Source of the DNA: an uncultured Planctomycetaceae bacterium
GTDB lineage: Bacteria; Planctomycetota; Planctomycetia; Planctomycetales; Planctomycetaceae
DNA length: 48,648 nucleotides
NCBI GenBank assembly: GCA_903924405.1
Contig: CAIYBH010000156.1
Span: 1-48,648, forward strand
Direction of reading: 5' to 3'
Shown here: in pieces, positions 1-13,100 of the stretch
Layout: each line of letters opens with the position of its first letter
Numbering within the stretch: the first letter of the stretch is position 1
Translations under genes and position numbers: made by a program
Notes under the pieces: model-generated
What the model saw: only the letters and a program-made list of their open reading frames with translations
Told to the model about the DNA's origin: nothing
Databases searched by the model: none

Positions 1-645
1 GATGCCCGGATGCTGCATCTGAGCTACGGCGCGCGCCTCGGCCAGAAAACGTCGCAGAGATTCGCCGCCGGTATGCTTTCCGTGCAGAATCATCTTCAAT
101 GCCACAACGCGATTCAGCTTACGATGACGCGCTTTGTAGACAACCCCCATTCCGCCCCGGCCCAGCTCACTCAGCACCTGATAGTCGCCAATCACAAGAC
201 CTGCGACACTGCCCCCGGATTCACTGGTGCGTTCCTGACCTTCAACCAGAGTCTCCAGCAGATCTTCGAGATCCTGCACCGCCTGAGGCCCCGAGATTAG
301 TGTGGCCGACGGATCGGCGGTGACAGCGGCTGAATCCGGCGGCAATTGCGAATTCAATCCGCTGATCTGAAATTCGGCCGCGCCCGCAGGTGGCGTCGTC
401 CGCTCCCGGCCGTGCTTTGTCCCCGTTCGTTCGTCACTACGGAGCGACTGAGGTGTTGGTACCGCTGCAGTGCGTCCACCAACTCCCTCTTCCGCCAGTG
501 TGTCGGCATCAGACTGGATTATGGTGGCCTGACTGTCCGGTGTCGTAATAATCGTTCCGTCATTGACCGATGACGACAGGAGACTGTCCACGCCGGTCGC
601 CGCTGCGGAGTCCGATTCTGGCTTCTGCTGGTGTGGCAACTTCAT
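1..645 (-). CDS. Ser/Thr protein kinase, N-terminal part (cut by window edge)
   Basis: This is the first 215 residues of a bacterial Hanks-type (PknB-like) Ser/Thr kinase; the frame stays open to base 1. Residues 1 to about 150 are low-complexity, rich in Ser, Thr, Asp and Pro, and look disordered. The kinase fold then begins: a Gly-rich loop (ELGRGGMGVVYKA, about 160-172), the ATP-binding Lys in VVALKMI (about 184) and the helix-C Glu in RRFLAEAR (about 203). The HRD and DFG motifs lie outside the window. The start is the ATG at 645, with AGGAG about 9 bases upstream. It lies downstream of the giant gene on the same strand, separated by 460 bases and a strong hairpin, so it is probably a separate transcription unit. 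Planctomycetes carry many such kinases; the substrate is unknown. Confidence 0.93.
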   Translation of the reverse strand, partial: MKLPHQQKPESDSAAATGVDSLLSSSVNDGTIITTPDSQATIIQSDADTLAEEGVGGRTAAVPTPQSLRSDERTGTKHGRERTTPPAGAAEFQISGLNSQLPPDSAAVTADPSATLISGPQAVQDLEDLLETLVEGQERTSESGGSVAGLVIGDYQVLSELGRGGMGVVYKARHRKLNRVVALKMILHGKHTGGESLRRFLAEARAVAQMQHPGI

Positions 646-717
646 CGAACTGCTCCTGTTTTGACGACTTTAGTCCGTGCCAACACACGCTCACGCACCG
701 AGCGACTTAGCTGTAAT

Positions 718-723
718 ACTATA
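718..723 (-). promoter_or_regulatory. Possible -10 box upstream of the kinase gene
   Basis: On the minus strand TATAGT lies about 75 bases before the kinase ATG. The upstream bases (TTCCCT, 16 bases away) match a -35 box poorly, so this is only a tentative promoter. Confidence 0.25.
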
Positions 724-1024
724 CGGAAGGCACTCCGTCAGGGAAGTTCATGAGATCGGAGTGTCTTTCTGATTCAATTTCCACCAGAAAACAGACAGTT
801 GCCTCCTGAATTCGGAAAAAATACTGGTCGCAGCGTTAAATTGACGGAAATCCGCGCAATGCGCCCGGATTCTCGACGACCGCCACTCAGGTTCAGGAGG
901 ACAGTTCACTGGCCGGATGAGGAGACGGATGGAAGATTTGACGGCTTTCGCATGGCTGCTGTTCGACCTGTTTGGTCAACCGTGCATGTGCATTCGGTCC
1001 CGCTGCTGACGCGGATTGGGGCAA

Positions 1025-1070
1025 CCCCGGAATGCCATGGGCGTCTCCGCCATTGTTTTGCATTCCGGGG
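1025..1070 (-). terminator. Long hairpin downstream of the giant gene
   Basis: CCCCGGAATGC (1025-1035) and GCATTCCGGGG (1060-1070) form a perfect 11-bp stem, and GGCG/CGCC inside the loop can form a second small stem. It starts about 37 bases after the giant gene's stop codon, between two genes on the same strand. There is no real U-tract, so it may be a 3'-end processing or stability hairpin rather than a classical Rho-independent terminator. Confidence 0.5.
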
Positions 1071-1106
1071 ACGTACCTGCCTTTTCTGCACCGAGACAGC
1101 ACTTTG

Positions 1107-4100
1107 TCAGTCGTCAAGCAGTGACAACATCCAACCCAGTAGCTTCCGTCCCCGCTGGCGAATGGAATGCGTGCGATCCGTGATCGTGACAAGGCCATTG
1201 CCATCAATATCCCCGTCCAGATTGGCCCCGGAGCGGCCGACCTGAGACGAAATCAGATTGGTATCCGCGACATCCACTGTTCCGTTCCCGTTGGCATCTC
1301 CATACAAGCGGAAAAACTCAAACGCCGCATCGCCGGAATCGGTGAACACGCCATTGCCGTTCACATCCAGACGTACGCGATAGAAACCGTCGCCGTTTTG
1401 CTGCTGTCCACCAATGCCAGAGGCACCAAAATCAAGCTTCAGATTATTACCGGACGTGGCCACAGAGTATCCGGTGACGGCGGATCCGGTTCCGGCAGCT
1501 GCCGACGCGGCGCTGATCGAAAATCGTTCCACCGCGACGCGACCTGTCGCCAGCAGGGCCGATGGGTCGTCGCTGAACAGAACGTCGAGGTATCGCACAT
1601 AGGAACGCTGATTCGCACCTTTCTGGACATCGATGCCCGTGGCCGTCAGTGATGCCGCCGCAAACGTGGCTGTCAACGACACATCACTCCCCACTGGAGC
1701 GGCTTCAACATTGCCGGACAGGTCCCTGGCCCGCGAGTAGAAGCTGTAGGTGTGTGAAACGCCGTCCAGTTTCCCCTGCCACGACATGGATCCGAGGAAT
1801 TGTCCGACCCCGGACGAGGTGGCGGTGCAGGTACCGATCAGCGTGGCTGCTGCTCCGTCCAGCATGACATACACGTCAAACTCCGAGAGTTTCGCGCCAC
1901 TCTGTTTGTTTCCACTGATCTGCAGGGAGATCCTGCCACTTGAATTGGAACTCACGGCAGTTACGGTGCTGCTGGGAGGAGTAATGTCGCCAACGCGTGT
2001 CCAGGTGTCCGAGGATGACTTGGATTCTTCATTTCCCGCATGGTCTGTTGCAATGCTGCGAAACCAGTAGGTGGTATTCGCTGCTGGTACAAAGACGATG
2101 GTTGGTGAAGCCGCCGGAGACGTACCGATTCTGCTGAAGGCTCCTCCTGTGGAATAATAAAAGTCATACTCCCGGATTCCCGTCGCATTAGCTCCAGGAT
2201 CACTGCCCGTGGCTGTCAGTGTAATTGTGGGGGAGCTGATAGCATTCGGCAGCGTTGTAATCCGGCTGACAGGCAGCGTCACATCTTCTTCGACATCTGT
2301 CACGGTAATTGCCAGGACCTGCTCATACCAGAGCCCTCCCGCATCCGTTGTACGGACCCGAACTGAATACACAGACCGCGTTTCATAATCAAAAACAGCA
2401 TTCGATTTCAGTGTGCTGCCATCGATCAGAAAACTGGCGTTGTCAGCCGCCCCCGCTCCACTGACCAGTGTCCATGTAAAGCTGTCGCCGGTATCCGGAT
2501 CAGTTGCTGACAATGTCCCAATCAGGGTCTGTGTGGCCGAGTTTTCGGCGATCGTATCTGCCGAAACCCCGATCGCTGTCGGCGCATCATTCACGTTGTT
2601 CACGGTGACCGTCAGCGTCGTGCTGCCACTGCTGGCTCCATCACTGTCCTGCAGGGTGATCGACAGCACGGTCGTACCACTGCCGGCAGAAAAGGTCACG
2701 TCAAACGTGCCAGTCCCGGTTGCGGTGTTCAACTGGACGTTGGATACGATGCCTCGGCTGCCACCACTGATGGCTTCGACAACAAAGGTATCAGCACCCG
2801 GGTCAGATGCGGTAAAGGAATATGTCTGTGTGCTGCGTTCATCCGCTGCCGACGGACCCGAAAGTGTCAGAATGGTCGGCGCCTCGTTACTCACACTCAC
2901 CTGCAGGGTCGTGGTCAGTGTCTGACCTATGTCGTCCTGAATATTCATGGTGACAGTCCAGAGACCATCATCCGCATAAATGTGGTCAAGCACGAATGTT
3001 CCCGAAGAATCCACAACCAGCGGCTGCTCTCCGGACCCGTCGCCGTAATTGACCGTACTGCCGGACCAGCTGATCGCAGCCCGATCCACCAACGTCAGAG
3101 TCCGCGAAAATCCGGATCCCTCGGTGGTGGTCCCCATGGCCCCCGGATCAAGAGTGAGAGCGTAGCTGTCGCCACTGCCTCCATCGATGGTGTCGATCCC
3201 GCCATAACCCACGATCGTATCGACTCCGTCCGTCGCACTGGCACTCGCGAACCCCGAAATGAACAGGTGATAGTGCCCCGCGTCCGTGTCGTCACGCGTG
3301 TCCAGAAATCGATCCAGCAGTTCCGGATACCCCAGAATGTTCCCGGGATTCGCCGGGTTCAGCGGACTACTCGGATGCGTCGGGTCAAAGAGCGGATCTG
3401 CCGGATCGCGGGAAAAAGTATCCACTTCAATGTAGTACGTTCCCGTCCGAGGCAGAACAAGGTCGACAATGGAACTGTCGGTCGGTTCGAAAATATCATC
3501 GTTTATCGCTTCACTGCCATAAAATGGCACCAGAGTCAGGATGCCGGCCTCCTCGTACCAGACTCGGGTGATTGAGTCGACGTAGTCATCCACACCCGTT
3601 CCGTAGCGGACCAGTGAGTTGGAATAAACCTCGACGTTCAGAATCGTGCCTGCAGTCCCCGTGAAGCTGTACCAGTCGTTTTCACTTTTACCGGTATGAC
3701 TATCAACCGCAATCGTGCCCTCAACGGACTGCATCTGCACATACAGCGCCCGTGAGGCGTTCAGGCCACGCGTCAGCGTGTTCGGGACATCCACCGTGAT
3801 AAGTGTCAGGGGCTGTGAGGTTGCGGCCGTTGAGTGTGGCGATGTCGCCTCGTCCGTAATCGTGGCGGTCACGTCACTGAACGCATATCCCAGTTTGATC
3901 AGTTCCCGCTCGCCAAAGAACAGGTCCTTCAGGTCGTTGAAGCGATCAGAGCCGACGGAAGCGCCCGAGCCCATCAGATGATCAAAGGTCTCCACACCTG
4001 CTACCGGACCAGCATACACAGGCTTGTAGGCGGCACTTCCCGGTGGATCATGCAGACCGAAGCCGATTGGCCCGAAGCTGTCCTGATGCCGCAGCCCGAT

Positions 4101-7100
4101 CAGGTGCCCCAGTTCATGGGCCCCAATCTTCGCAGACAACAGAATGAAGTTCTCACTGGTCGCCGCTGGCTTGCTTGCCCCGATCTCTTCGTCGCCGACG
4201 GGGCGCAAGTCCGCCTTGTCCTGCCCGGCATCCCCACCTTCCTCACTGATGTCCTCTGCCGTGATCACTCCGCCAAGCAGTCCATTGACCTGCACAATGG
4301 CCGTACCACCATAATTCAGATTTCCGGGATCAATCTCACTGGCCAACCCGCCCGGACGACCAAAATCCGGCGTGCGATTGAAGTCAATCAGGGCGAATTC
4401 GCCATCGGCAACCGGAATCTCACTCCGGTTCAGCACAACACGGACGTCAAACCACGGGGATTGTGCGTCCGGCCCCCGGTACACTGTCTCGATTCGCGTC
4501 GCAATGGCCAGACGCTCGTCATCCGTATAGACGTGCTCGCCGTCTTCGGTCCATGTGTCAAAGTCCAGCAGAACCCATTGCGTTGTGCCGCGGGTTCCCG
4601 CTGCGCTTCCGCTAAAATCCTCCCCGTATCGCGCTCCGGAAATACCGTTGTCGCGACTATTGCCGGAAATGACGTCGGCAAGCGGAGTCCCAATGACGTT
4701 CTCGATCCCATTCCCGTCAGACAACGTGATCGCAAACACGCTGCTTTGGGACTGCTTCGCAATCAGCCGCAGGTCAAGGTTCAGTGCCCCGCCCGAGAAT
4801 GCACTGAAGTCCAGTGTGTCTCGACTGTCGTCAGCAGCCCCGGCATAAGTTTCCACCAGCAGCACGTCCGCCTGTGGATTGGACTGGAAATAAAAGGTGT
4901 CGTCCCCGGTCCCGCCGTCGAGTGTCAGGTTGCCGCTGCCCAGAATAATGGCCTGATCCGCGCCAGCCCCACCGTTGTATGTCAATGTGTCTGCCGATCC
5001 ACGCCATGCGAAGTAGTCATCACCCGGACCAGCATTGTAAGTCACGCTGCTTCCGGCACTGCCCGTAGCGTTGTAATGGAACGAGTCGCCCGCAATGTCG
5101 GCACCGCCTTCAAACACCAGCGTGCCAATCCCCGTGCCGTGAACTCGCAGTGTGTCACTGTCGGCGCCGCCTGTGAACGTGAGAACCAATACGTCACTGC
5201 CCTTGTTCACAAAGGTGTCCACACCGTCATCGCCACGGAAGAGCAGCGATCCTGCTCCGTCGGCATTATTGTAAAAGACGTCGTCGTCGGCACCGCCCTC
5301 AAACAGCAGACTGACCACCTGTCCGTTGTTCTGCAGCGTGTCGTCGTCAGCCCCTCCCTCAAACGTCAAAGTTCCCACCGGTCCATTACTCACCAGCAAA
5401 TCGTCGTCTGCCCCGCCTGAAAACTGCAGGACCGTCACCGCACCGTCGTTCAGCAAAGTATCACTGCCATCATCCGCAGCGTCGATGACAGCGCCCAATC
5501 CTCCGGACGCCAGCTCCTGATCGCCTCCGAAAATCAGCGTTGTCACAGTTCCCCGGTTGACCAGTATGTCGTCGTCTGCTCCGCCGCCAAAAAGGAGGTC
5601 GATGATGGCGCCTGTATTCAGCAGCGTGTCTCCGCCATCGTCGCCTCCAAACGTCAGGTCTGTAATTGCCCCGGCTGACTGATTCAGAAAGACATCGTCG
5701 TCGGCTCCGCCCTCAAACAGCAACCCCGAGACGCTGACACCACTGTTCTGAAAAATGTCGTCGTCCGCTCCGCCTGCGAACGTCAGATCCGTGACTCCGC
5801 CGGCGTAGTTCAACAGGATGTCGGCGCCCGCATCACCGTGAAACACCACGTCATTCAGCTGGACCGCTGTCGCTCGATTCAGAAATCGGTCATCGCCGGC
5901 ATCTCCGTAAAACGTTAACAGCGTCAGACTGGTTCCACTGTTCTGGAAAACATCATCGTCCGCGCCCCCGTTGAATGTCACTCCACTCAAATCATTCCCG
6001 GTGTTAACCAGCACGTCAGCGCCACTGTCCCCGGTGAACACAAGTCCTGTGAGTTCCGATCCGGTGTTGACCAGTGTGTCATCATCACTGCCACCATGAA
6101 AGATCAGTCCCGGCAGCTGATGTCCATTGTTGTACAACGTGTCGTTGCCCGAATCCCCGTTGAAGACCAGCTCAGTGACACCAAGGCCGTTGTTTTCAAG
6201 CACGTCGTCATCGGCGCCGCCCGAGAAGGTAATCTTCGCGGCATAGTCGGTATTGGTCTGAAACACGTCATCGTCAGCGCCACCTTCAAATGTCAACGCT
6301 GCGAATCCACTGGCCGAATAGCGAAATGCATCTGCTCCGTCGTCGCCACGGAACACAATCACCGTTCCCGTACTGCCGGCTCCGCTGCCCTGCACAATCA
6401 GCAGGTCATTCCCTCTGTTCGTCCCCGCAATCATGGCTCCCGTCGACGCGTCGATGTCGCCACCAAATACAATTCCACCCAGTAATTCCCCACTGCTGAA
6501 TAATACATCGTCATCAGCTCCACCACCAAAGACCAGAGTGGAAATGCTATTCCCGGTATTCCGCAGGATGTCGCTGCCATGATCGCCGCTGAACACCAGC
6601 TCTGTGATTCCATTTCCGCTGTTCTGAAGAATGTCATTATCGGCGCCTCCGGCGAACTCAAGGGAGCTCAGTCCGGATCCGGTGTTCAGCAACACGTCAT
6701 CGTCGGCGCCCCCATCGAACGTGAGCGCTCCTACGCTGGCCCCCGTGTTGTAGAGAATGTCATTCCCCGCATCGCCACCGAACAGCAGGGTGGTGATTGA
6801 AGCTCCGGTATTGATCAGTACGTCATCATCGGCGCCACCGGAAAATGTCAGCGTTGCCACAAGGCCGTCGTTCCGCAGCACGTCACTGCCAGTGTCGCCC
6901 TGAAATACCAGCGTGGAAATCGAGGCTCCGGTCTGATTCAGCAACACATCATCGTCCGCACCGCCGGTGAACTGCAGCGATTGCACGGTGCCATAGTTCG
7001 CGAACGTATCCACGCCATCGTCCGCTGCCGTGGAAATCCCCTGAAGATTTCCAGCGGAGTCAAACTCACGGTCACCGCCAAATACCAGCGTTCCGAAAAT

Positions 7101-10100
7101 TGTGCCTGTGTTGATCAACGTATCGTCGTCCGCACCACCGCCAAAAGTCAGAGTTGTGACGTGCCCCGTGTTGCGAAGACTATCCACGCCATCGTCGCCT
7201 CCGAAGCTCAGCGCCGTCACGGTTCCCGTGAGCTGATTGACAAGGACATCGTCGTCGGCGCCACCGAAAAACGTCAGTGTTCCGACAGATCCGAAATTCA
7301 GCAGTGTGTCTGTGCCGTCATCAGCGAAATTGGAAATTTGTGATAAGCCTCCGGAGGAATTCAACTCGCGATCACCACCAAACACGAGGGTTGTGATCTC
7401 AGCACCGGCCTGATTCACCAGCAGGTCATCGTCTGCTCCACCGCCAAAACTGAGAGTGGCGACATCGCCGGAATTCTGAAACACATCAATTCCGTCATCA
7501 CCGGCAAATGTAATTCCCCCCGCCAGGCCGGAAGCGAGGTTCACAAAAATGTCGTCGTCCGCACCGCCGGAAAAGGTCAGTGTCGCCAGCGTTCCTGAGT
7601 TCTGCAGAATGTCAGCACCGGCATCACCAGTGAACAGCAGCGTCCCCACCAAGCTCCCAAAATTTGTCAGCACATCGTCATCGGCACCGCCGGTAAACGT
7701 CAGTCCATCTATGGAACCGTAATTTGTCAGCAGATCGCTGCCGTCATCTCCGCCGAATGCGAGGCCCTGAACCGCGCCGCCGGATGTATTGAGCAGGATG
7801 TCGTCGTCCGCTCCGCCGCTGAACAGCAAATCCGCAATCACTCCTTCATTGCGCAGCAAGTCACTACCATCATCACCACCGAACACCAGCCCGGCCAATG
7901 TGCCGCCGATCAGATTCGACAACACGTCGTCATCGGCCCCGCCGTTGAATGTCAGTGAAGTGATCACGCCCAGATTCTGCAGCACGTCCGCCCCGTCGTC
8001 CCCGCTGAACACCAGCGTTCCGATCGTTCCGATGGTGCCACAGTTACTCAACAGGACGTCATCGTCACCACCGAAATTCAGCGACGTCATCGTCCCCACA
8101 TTCACGAACACATCGTCGTCTGCGCCACCTGTAAACGTCAGTGTCGTAATCGTCCCCAGATTCGCAAAAATGTCGGCGCCGCTGTCACCGGAAAACACCA
8201 GAGTCCCGATTGTCCCCGGGGTATTGAGCAGAATGTCTGAATCACCCCCGTATGTCAGCAGGGTCGCCGCCGAGCCGTTGTTGATGAAAATGTCGTCGTC
8301 CGCGCCGCCGTTGAAGTTCAACACTCCGATGCTGCCGGTATTTGTCAGAATATCGAGGCCATCGTCGCCCCCGAAAATCAGGGTTCCAGTAATACTGCCA
8401 GTGTTTTCGAGGATGTCGTCATCGGCGCCGCCACCAAAAGTCAGGTCCGTAATCGTTCCCAGATTCCGCATGACGTCCAGACCGTCGTCACCGCCGAACG
8501 TCAGTCCCGAGATGTCCGTACCGCTGACGACAAGGAAGTCATCGTCCGCGCCACCGTTCAGCGTCACTCCCGTGGTGTTGCTTCCCACATACAACGTATC
8601 CGCACCCGCGCCACCATAGACGGTCGCCCCGCTTCTCGCAGTTAGTGAATCCCCATAAGTGCTGCCTATCAGTTGCTGGAATGTGCCAAATGCCGCGACG
8701 ATGTGGCTCGTTCCCACGGTCGACACCACCTGTGCGTCAAGATCCGCATCAGGCAGTCCCGAATTGCGAATTTTCGTCAGGTCAAATGTGATTCCGGAAC
8801 CGTCAGAAAAGGCAGAGCGACTGAAATCAAGAGTGTTAAAGCCAGAAGTGTCAATGACCGTCAGGGTGCTGTTCGGAGTCAACACAAACCGATCGTCGCC
8901 AGCCCCGCCATCAACCGAGTCGTTGCCGTCGTTGGGGTAGAAAATGTCAGCGCCCGCCCCACCGATCAGATAGTCCTGCTGCTGCCCACCATCGAGAATG
9001 GCAAGGTGCGTTGAGGGCAGATTCGATGCATCCAGCAGGTCTTCGCCACCAAACCCAAGCACCAGGATCTGATTTGGCCAGGTAAAGCCCCCACCGATCG
9101 GCGCCGCCGGAGCACTCCCTCCGTCTGGATCACCGGACCCGCTTTCACTCCGCATAAAGCTGGTCGTAAAGACTGTGATCGTCTCACTGGCCGTCGTTCC
9201 AAAGATCGCAACAACCGTAAAGGAGCCCGAACCACCGTCCTTGTCCTGCACGGTGACTCGTATCAAAGGTGCGTAATACTCAGTGGAATCAAAGGTCAGA
9301 ATCCTGGACGTCCCCTTAGTTTCGTAGCCATCGCTCCCGTTGATCTCCCACAAATAACTGAGCGTCGAGAGGTCATCCAGCCCGGGATCCACGACATCAA
9401 CCGTCAGCTGAGTGACCGTTGGAGTGGATCCTGCCACTGGGGCAATCACCGCTGTCGGCGCGACGTTGGTCACTGTCTGGAAAACAGCCGCGCTCGTCGC
9501 TTCGCCTCCGTCAGCATTGAAGACGCTGCCGGAATACTGACCGTCCGTCACTGTGGCCGTAATCGCCGCGGCCACGTAGTTGTCATAATACACATGGGTG
9601 GCTGTAAAAGTGCGAGTCATGGCATCCACGGTCGCGGCACTCTGCCGACCATCTCCCCAGTTCATCATCACCAGATGCCGGTCGAGCGGTGAAACGTCCG
9701 AGAAGGATCCTGTGACCGTAACGGCATCGCCTTCTGCGATCACACCGCTCTGCCCGTCCGCACGTACCACCCTCAGGGCACTTACCACCGGCGCCACGTT
9801 GCGAACCGTGACCGATGTGCTGCCAGTTCCCCAAGCCAGAGAATTGTCGAGGTCCGAAATCTCCACCTGAATCGTATAGGTCGACGCCCCGGAGGGATTG
9901 TTCAGATACTGATGGGTCAGACTATCCCCGCTGAAACTTGTCACTCCAGCCGCCAGATTCAGAATCGAATCGGGCGAACCGTCGCCCCAGATCACCCGCA
10001 CCTGGTGCCCGTCCTCAATACCCGCATCTGAAAATGTGCCGGCAATACTCACTGTTCCGGCCTCGTCAATTAACGATGGCACCGGTGTCAGCTGAATACT

Positions 10101-13100
10101 GGTCGGGGATTGATTCGTCACCGCAATTGTGCGAATCCACGTCGCCACGGACAAAGGCTGGTCATCATCCCACAACTCCAGCTGTACCGTGTATAAGCCG
10201 TCTTCGTCATCATTCCGATAAACATGGGAGAGCCCGGTCAGTCCCTGAAACTGGCGATCACCCACTGGCAGTGTCACCAGCGATGTTTCTCCATCGCCCC
10301 ACGTAATGCGTAAGCGATGCTCATCTGTCGTTCCCGGATCGGTGAGGATTCCCGTCAGGACCAGCGTATCGCCCTCGACGAGCGTCAGCACATCCGCCGT
10401 ACCCGGATTCTGCCCATTCAGGGTCACAGCGGAAAACTCAGGCACCACATTGGTCACGTCGATCAGAAACAGGCCGTCCGGACTGGTCAATCCAGTTGCT
10501 TCTGCTGAGTCGCGAATTGTGATCCGCACACTGTAAATGTCTGAGGCTGTGACAGAACCTGCCGAATTGGTGTCGTCCGTATAGGTATGAGTGGTGCTGA
10601 ATGTGGAGACCCCGCTGGCCAGTGTCAGTGTCGATGTGTTGCCATCGCCCCACTCGACCAGCACGACATGCGCCCCGCCACCGTCGGTAAAACTTCCCGC
10701 AAGACTAACCGTCTCGCCCTCATTGACGGTACGAGTGAGTGTGAAGGTGTCAAACTGTGCCTTTGGAATTTCATTGGTGATGTGGACAGTCAGAGTGGCC
10801 GTCCCTGTGGCCAATCCGTTGTCTGTGACCAGCACCGTGACAACATAGGTGCCCGGTGTGGTGTAGCGATGCTGCAGGTCGAAGGACTTGGAAGCCGTCA
10901 GCGCAAGTTGCACCGGTCCGTCACCATCGCCATAGTCGACGGTGGCTGTCCAGGCACGGGAATCCGGATCGTAGAATGAACCACTCAGCGAAAATTGCTC
11001 ACCCTCAGCCTGCGTCCAGGGGAGTTGGGCCGCGGTGACGTCGAGGGTCACTTCAGGTGCCACCACACTTCCCTGTTCACCGATCAGAATCAGTGGACTG
11101 AATTCGGAAACGTCCCCTGCCACAATCGCTGTCAGTTGGACTCCGTTGTCAATGCCTTCTGATAGCGGAATGGTCACCAGAAATCTGTTCTGAGTGATCT
11201 CTGTGTCGGAAACCTGAATATTCCGTACTTTGGGGCCGTAGGTGCCGGTCTCCGTGTCAGAGTCCGTTGCGCCGCCTTCCACCATGCGACCAATCAGACG
11301 AACGCCTTCGCCGAAGACCTGCCCGGCGCGGGGCGAGTTCAGATAGAACTCCACCGTCGCGCCCGCGGGTGCAAATCCTGTCAGAATCAGATTCGTGCCT
11401 TCGATGGTGGCTGAGGTCAGGATCGGAAAATCCCTTGTCTGATCATCGAGATTATTCAGCGTCGGACCTGATTCACCTGCGTCCACTGCCAGCAGAGCAT
11501 TGCTCTGAAAGCTATTCCCTCGCAACGTAGTGAACTGCTCGGTCGCCAGTCCCTCCAGCAGTGTCCCGCTGATCCTGACACCCGCCCCTCTGTTGAAGCG
11601 AATCATGTTTCCGCCCGGACGCACAATACTGTTCGATTCGGTCGCGTCGGGTACACCAACGATCGTCCCCATGGCTGAGCGAATGGTGATGCCATCCCCC
11701 TGATTTCCCAGAGAGGCAATGCCCTTGCGGTCCGTACCAATAAAATTTCCGGAGATCAGATTGTCCAGCGGCGTTGCGCCGGTGACATCCTCAATCAGAA
11801 TTCCACTGGCATAGTCTCCGGCATTCACGGCAGCGGCATTTCTGTTGCCGGAAATGACGTTGGCCTCGTCGGCATCGGACGTTCCGTCGGCGTTCGTGCC
11901 GATGCGATTGAAACTGGCCGACTGAATATGCAGACCGTGACCGCGATTCGGCAGCACAGCGGTTCCCCCGGCATCAACACCAATCCGATTTCCAGCAATG
12001 ATGTGACTGCCAGCGGTCTGAAACTCGAGGATCTGGATACCGGAAACATAGTTGCCGCTGACGAGGTTACCCTCACCCGCATCACCAGTGCCGTTTCCGT
12101 CGGTGCCGATAATCACCGTGCGATTTTCCATGTTCATGACGGCAATGCCGGCGCTGGCGTTGTAAACGTAGCCGTTGCCAAGACTCAGTGATCCCGCGGC
12201 ATTGGTGCCGATATAATTGCCGGAAATGCGGTTACCAGCTCCGGCACTGTCCAACACAATTCCGGACCCCTGATTTCCCGAGATCAGATTCCCATAACCT
12301 GCGGTTGAATCTCCACCCACAATCACGCCCGATCCACCGGCCACGATGGCTATCCCGCTCCAACCATTGCCCATGGCCTCCGTTCCGGCCACATTCGTGC
12401 CGATGTAGTTGCCGGTGATCTCCTTGACGGCATCTGTGGAGCTCCAGATCAGGATTCCTTCCTGCTGGTTGCCGCTGATGACATTGCGATCCGCTGCCGT
12501 ATGGCCACCGATGGACACGGATCCGGACTGCACGGCAACTCCATGGCCTTTGTTTGCAGCTTTCGCCCCGGCTGGATTGACGCCAATCCAGTTCCCTCGG
12601 ACTGCCACATGACCGGCAGAAATCCAGAGACCTGAGCCCGTAAATCCCGTGATACTTAATCCCTGCACCCGGGAAGAACCGGTCCCCGCTCCAAACTGCA
12701 ATCCATGCACATCCCCAGCGGTCTCCCCACGCAGCTGTACGACGGGAGTTCCGACGTACCCTGGAGCACTGTTGCCCAGAATCTGCACGGGATTCGTAAT
12801 CGTCGGGAACGGACCATCAATCGCTCCGGAGACCTGAAAGACAATCACATCGTTACCGGGATGGGTATTCGCATTGGTGATTGCGGCACTCAAACTGCCC
12901 TGTCCGGAATTGGCAGTACTGCTGACGACGTAGGTGACATACATCGTTGTCAGCGAAACATCGTTGCCGTCGCCTGCACTGTAGGAAATAGAAAACGTAA
13001 CGTCCCCGACCGTGATGAGCGATCCTTCGGGGCGACCATCGAACGCTCCTTTCACGGCGTCGGACCCATCATTCTGAATCAGCACGAACGCCTCACCGCC

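Larger units (their letters stand above)
646..1106. other. Intergenic region between giant gene and kinase
   Basis: No convincing gene lies here. The open frames present run across the end of the giant gene and show no recognisable protein character. The region holds the 1025-1070 hairpin and a possible kinase promoter near 718-723. Confidence 0.6.

Noticed and set aside
799..1245. Plus-strand frame of 148 residues at the end of the giant gene
   Set aside because: Runs into the 3' end of the giant gene and spans the hairpin; composition is Arg/Ser/Pro-rich without fold.
3834..5420. Plus-strand open frame of 528 residues, antisense to the giant gene
   Set aside because: It mirrors the repeat-rich minus-strand gene and shows only repetitive VV/T/R-rich composition without a known fold; the minus-strand frame has clear domains.
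4870..8575. CRISPR-like impression from evenly spaced similar words
   Set aside because: The periodicity is that of ~60-bp coding repeats in frame; no constant repeat/unique spacer structure and no cas genes.
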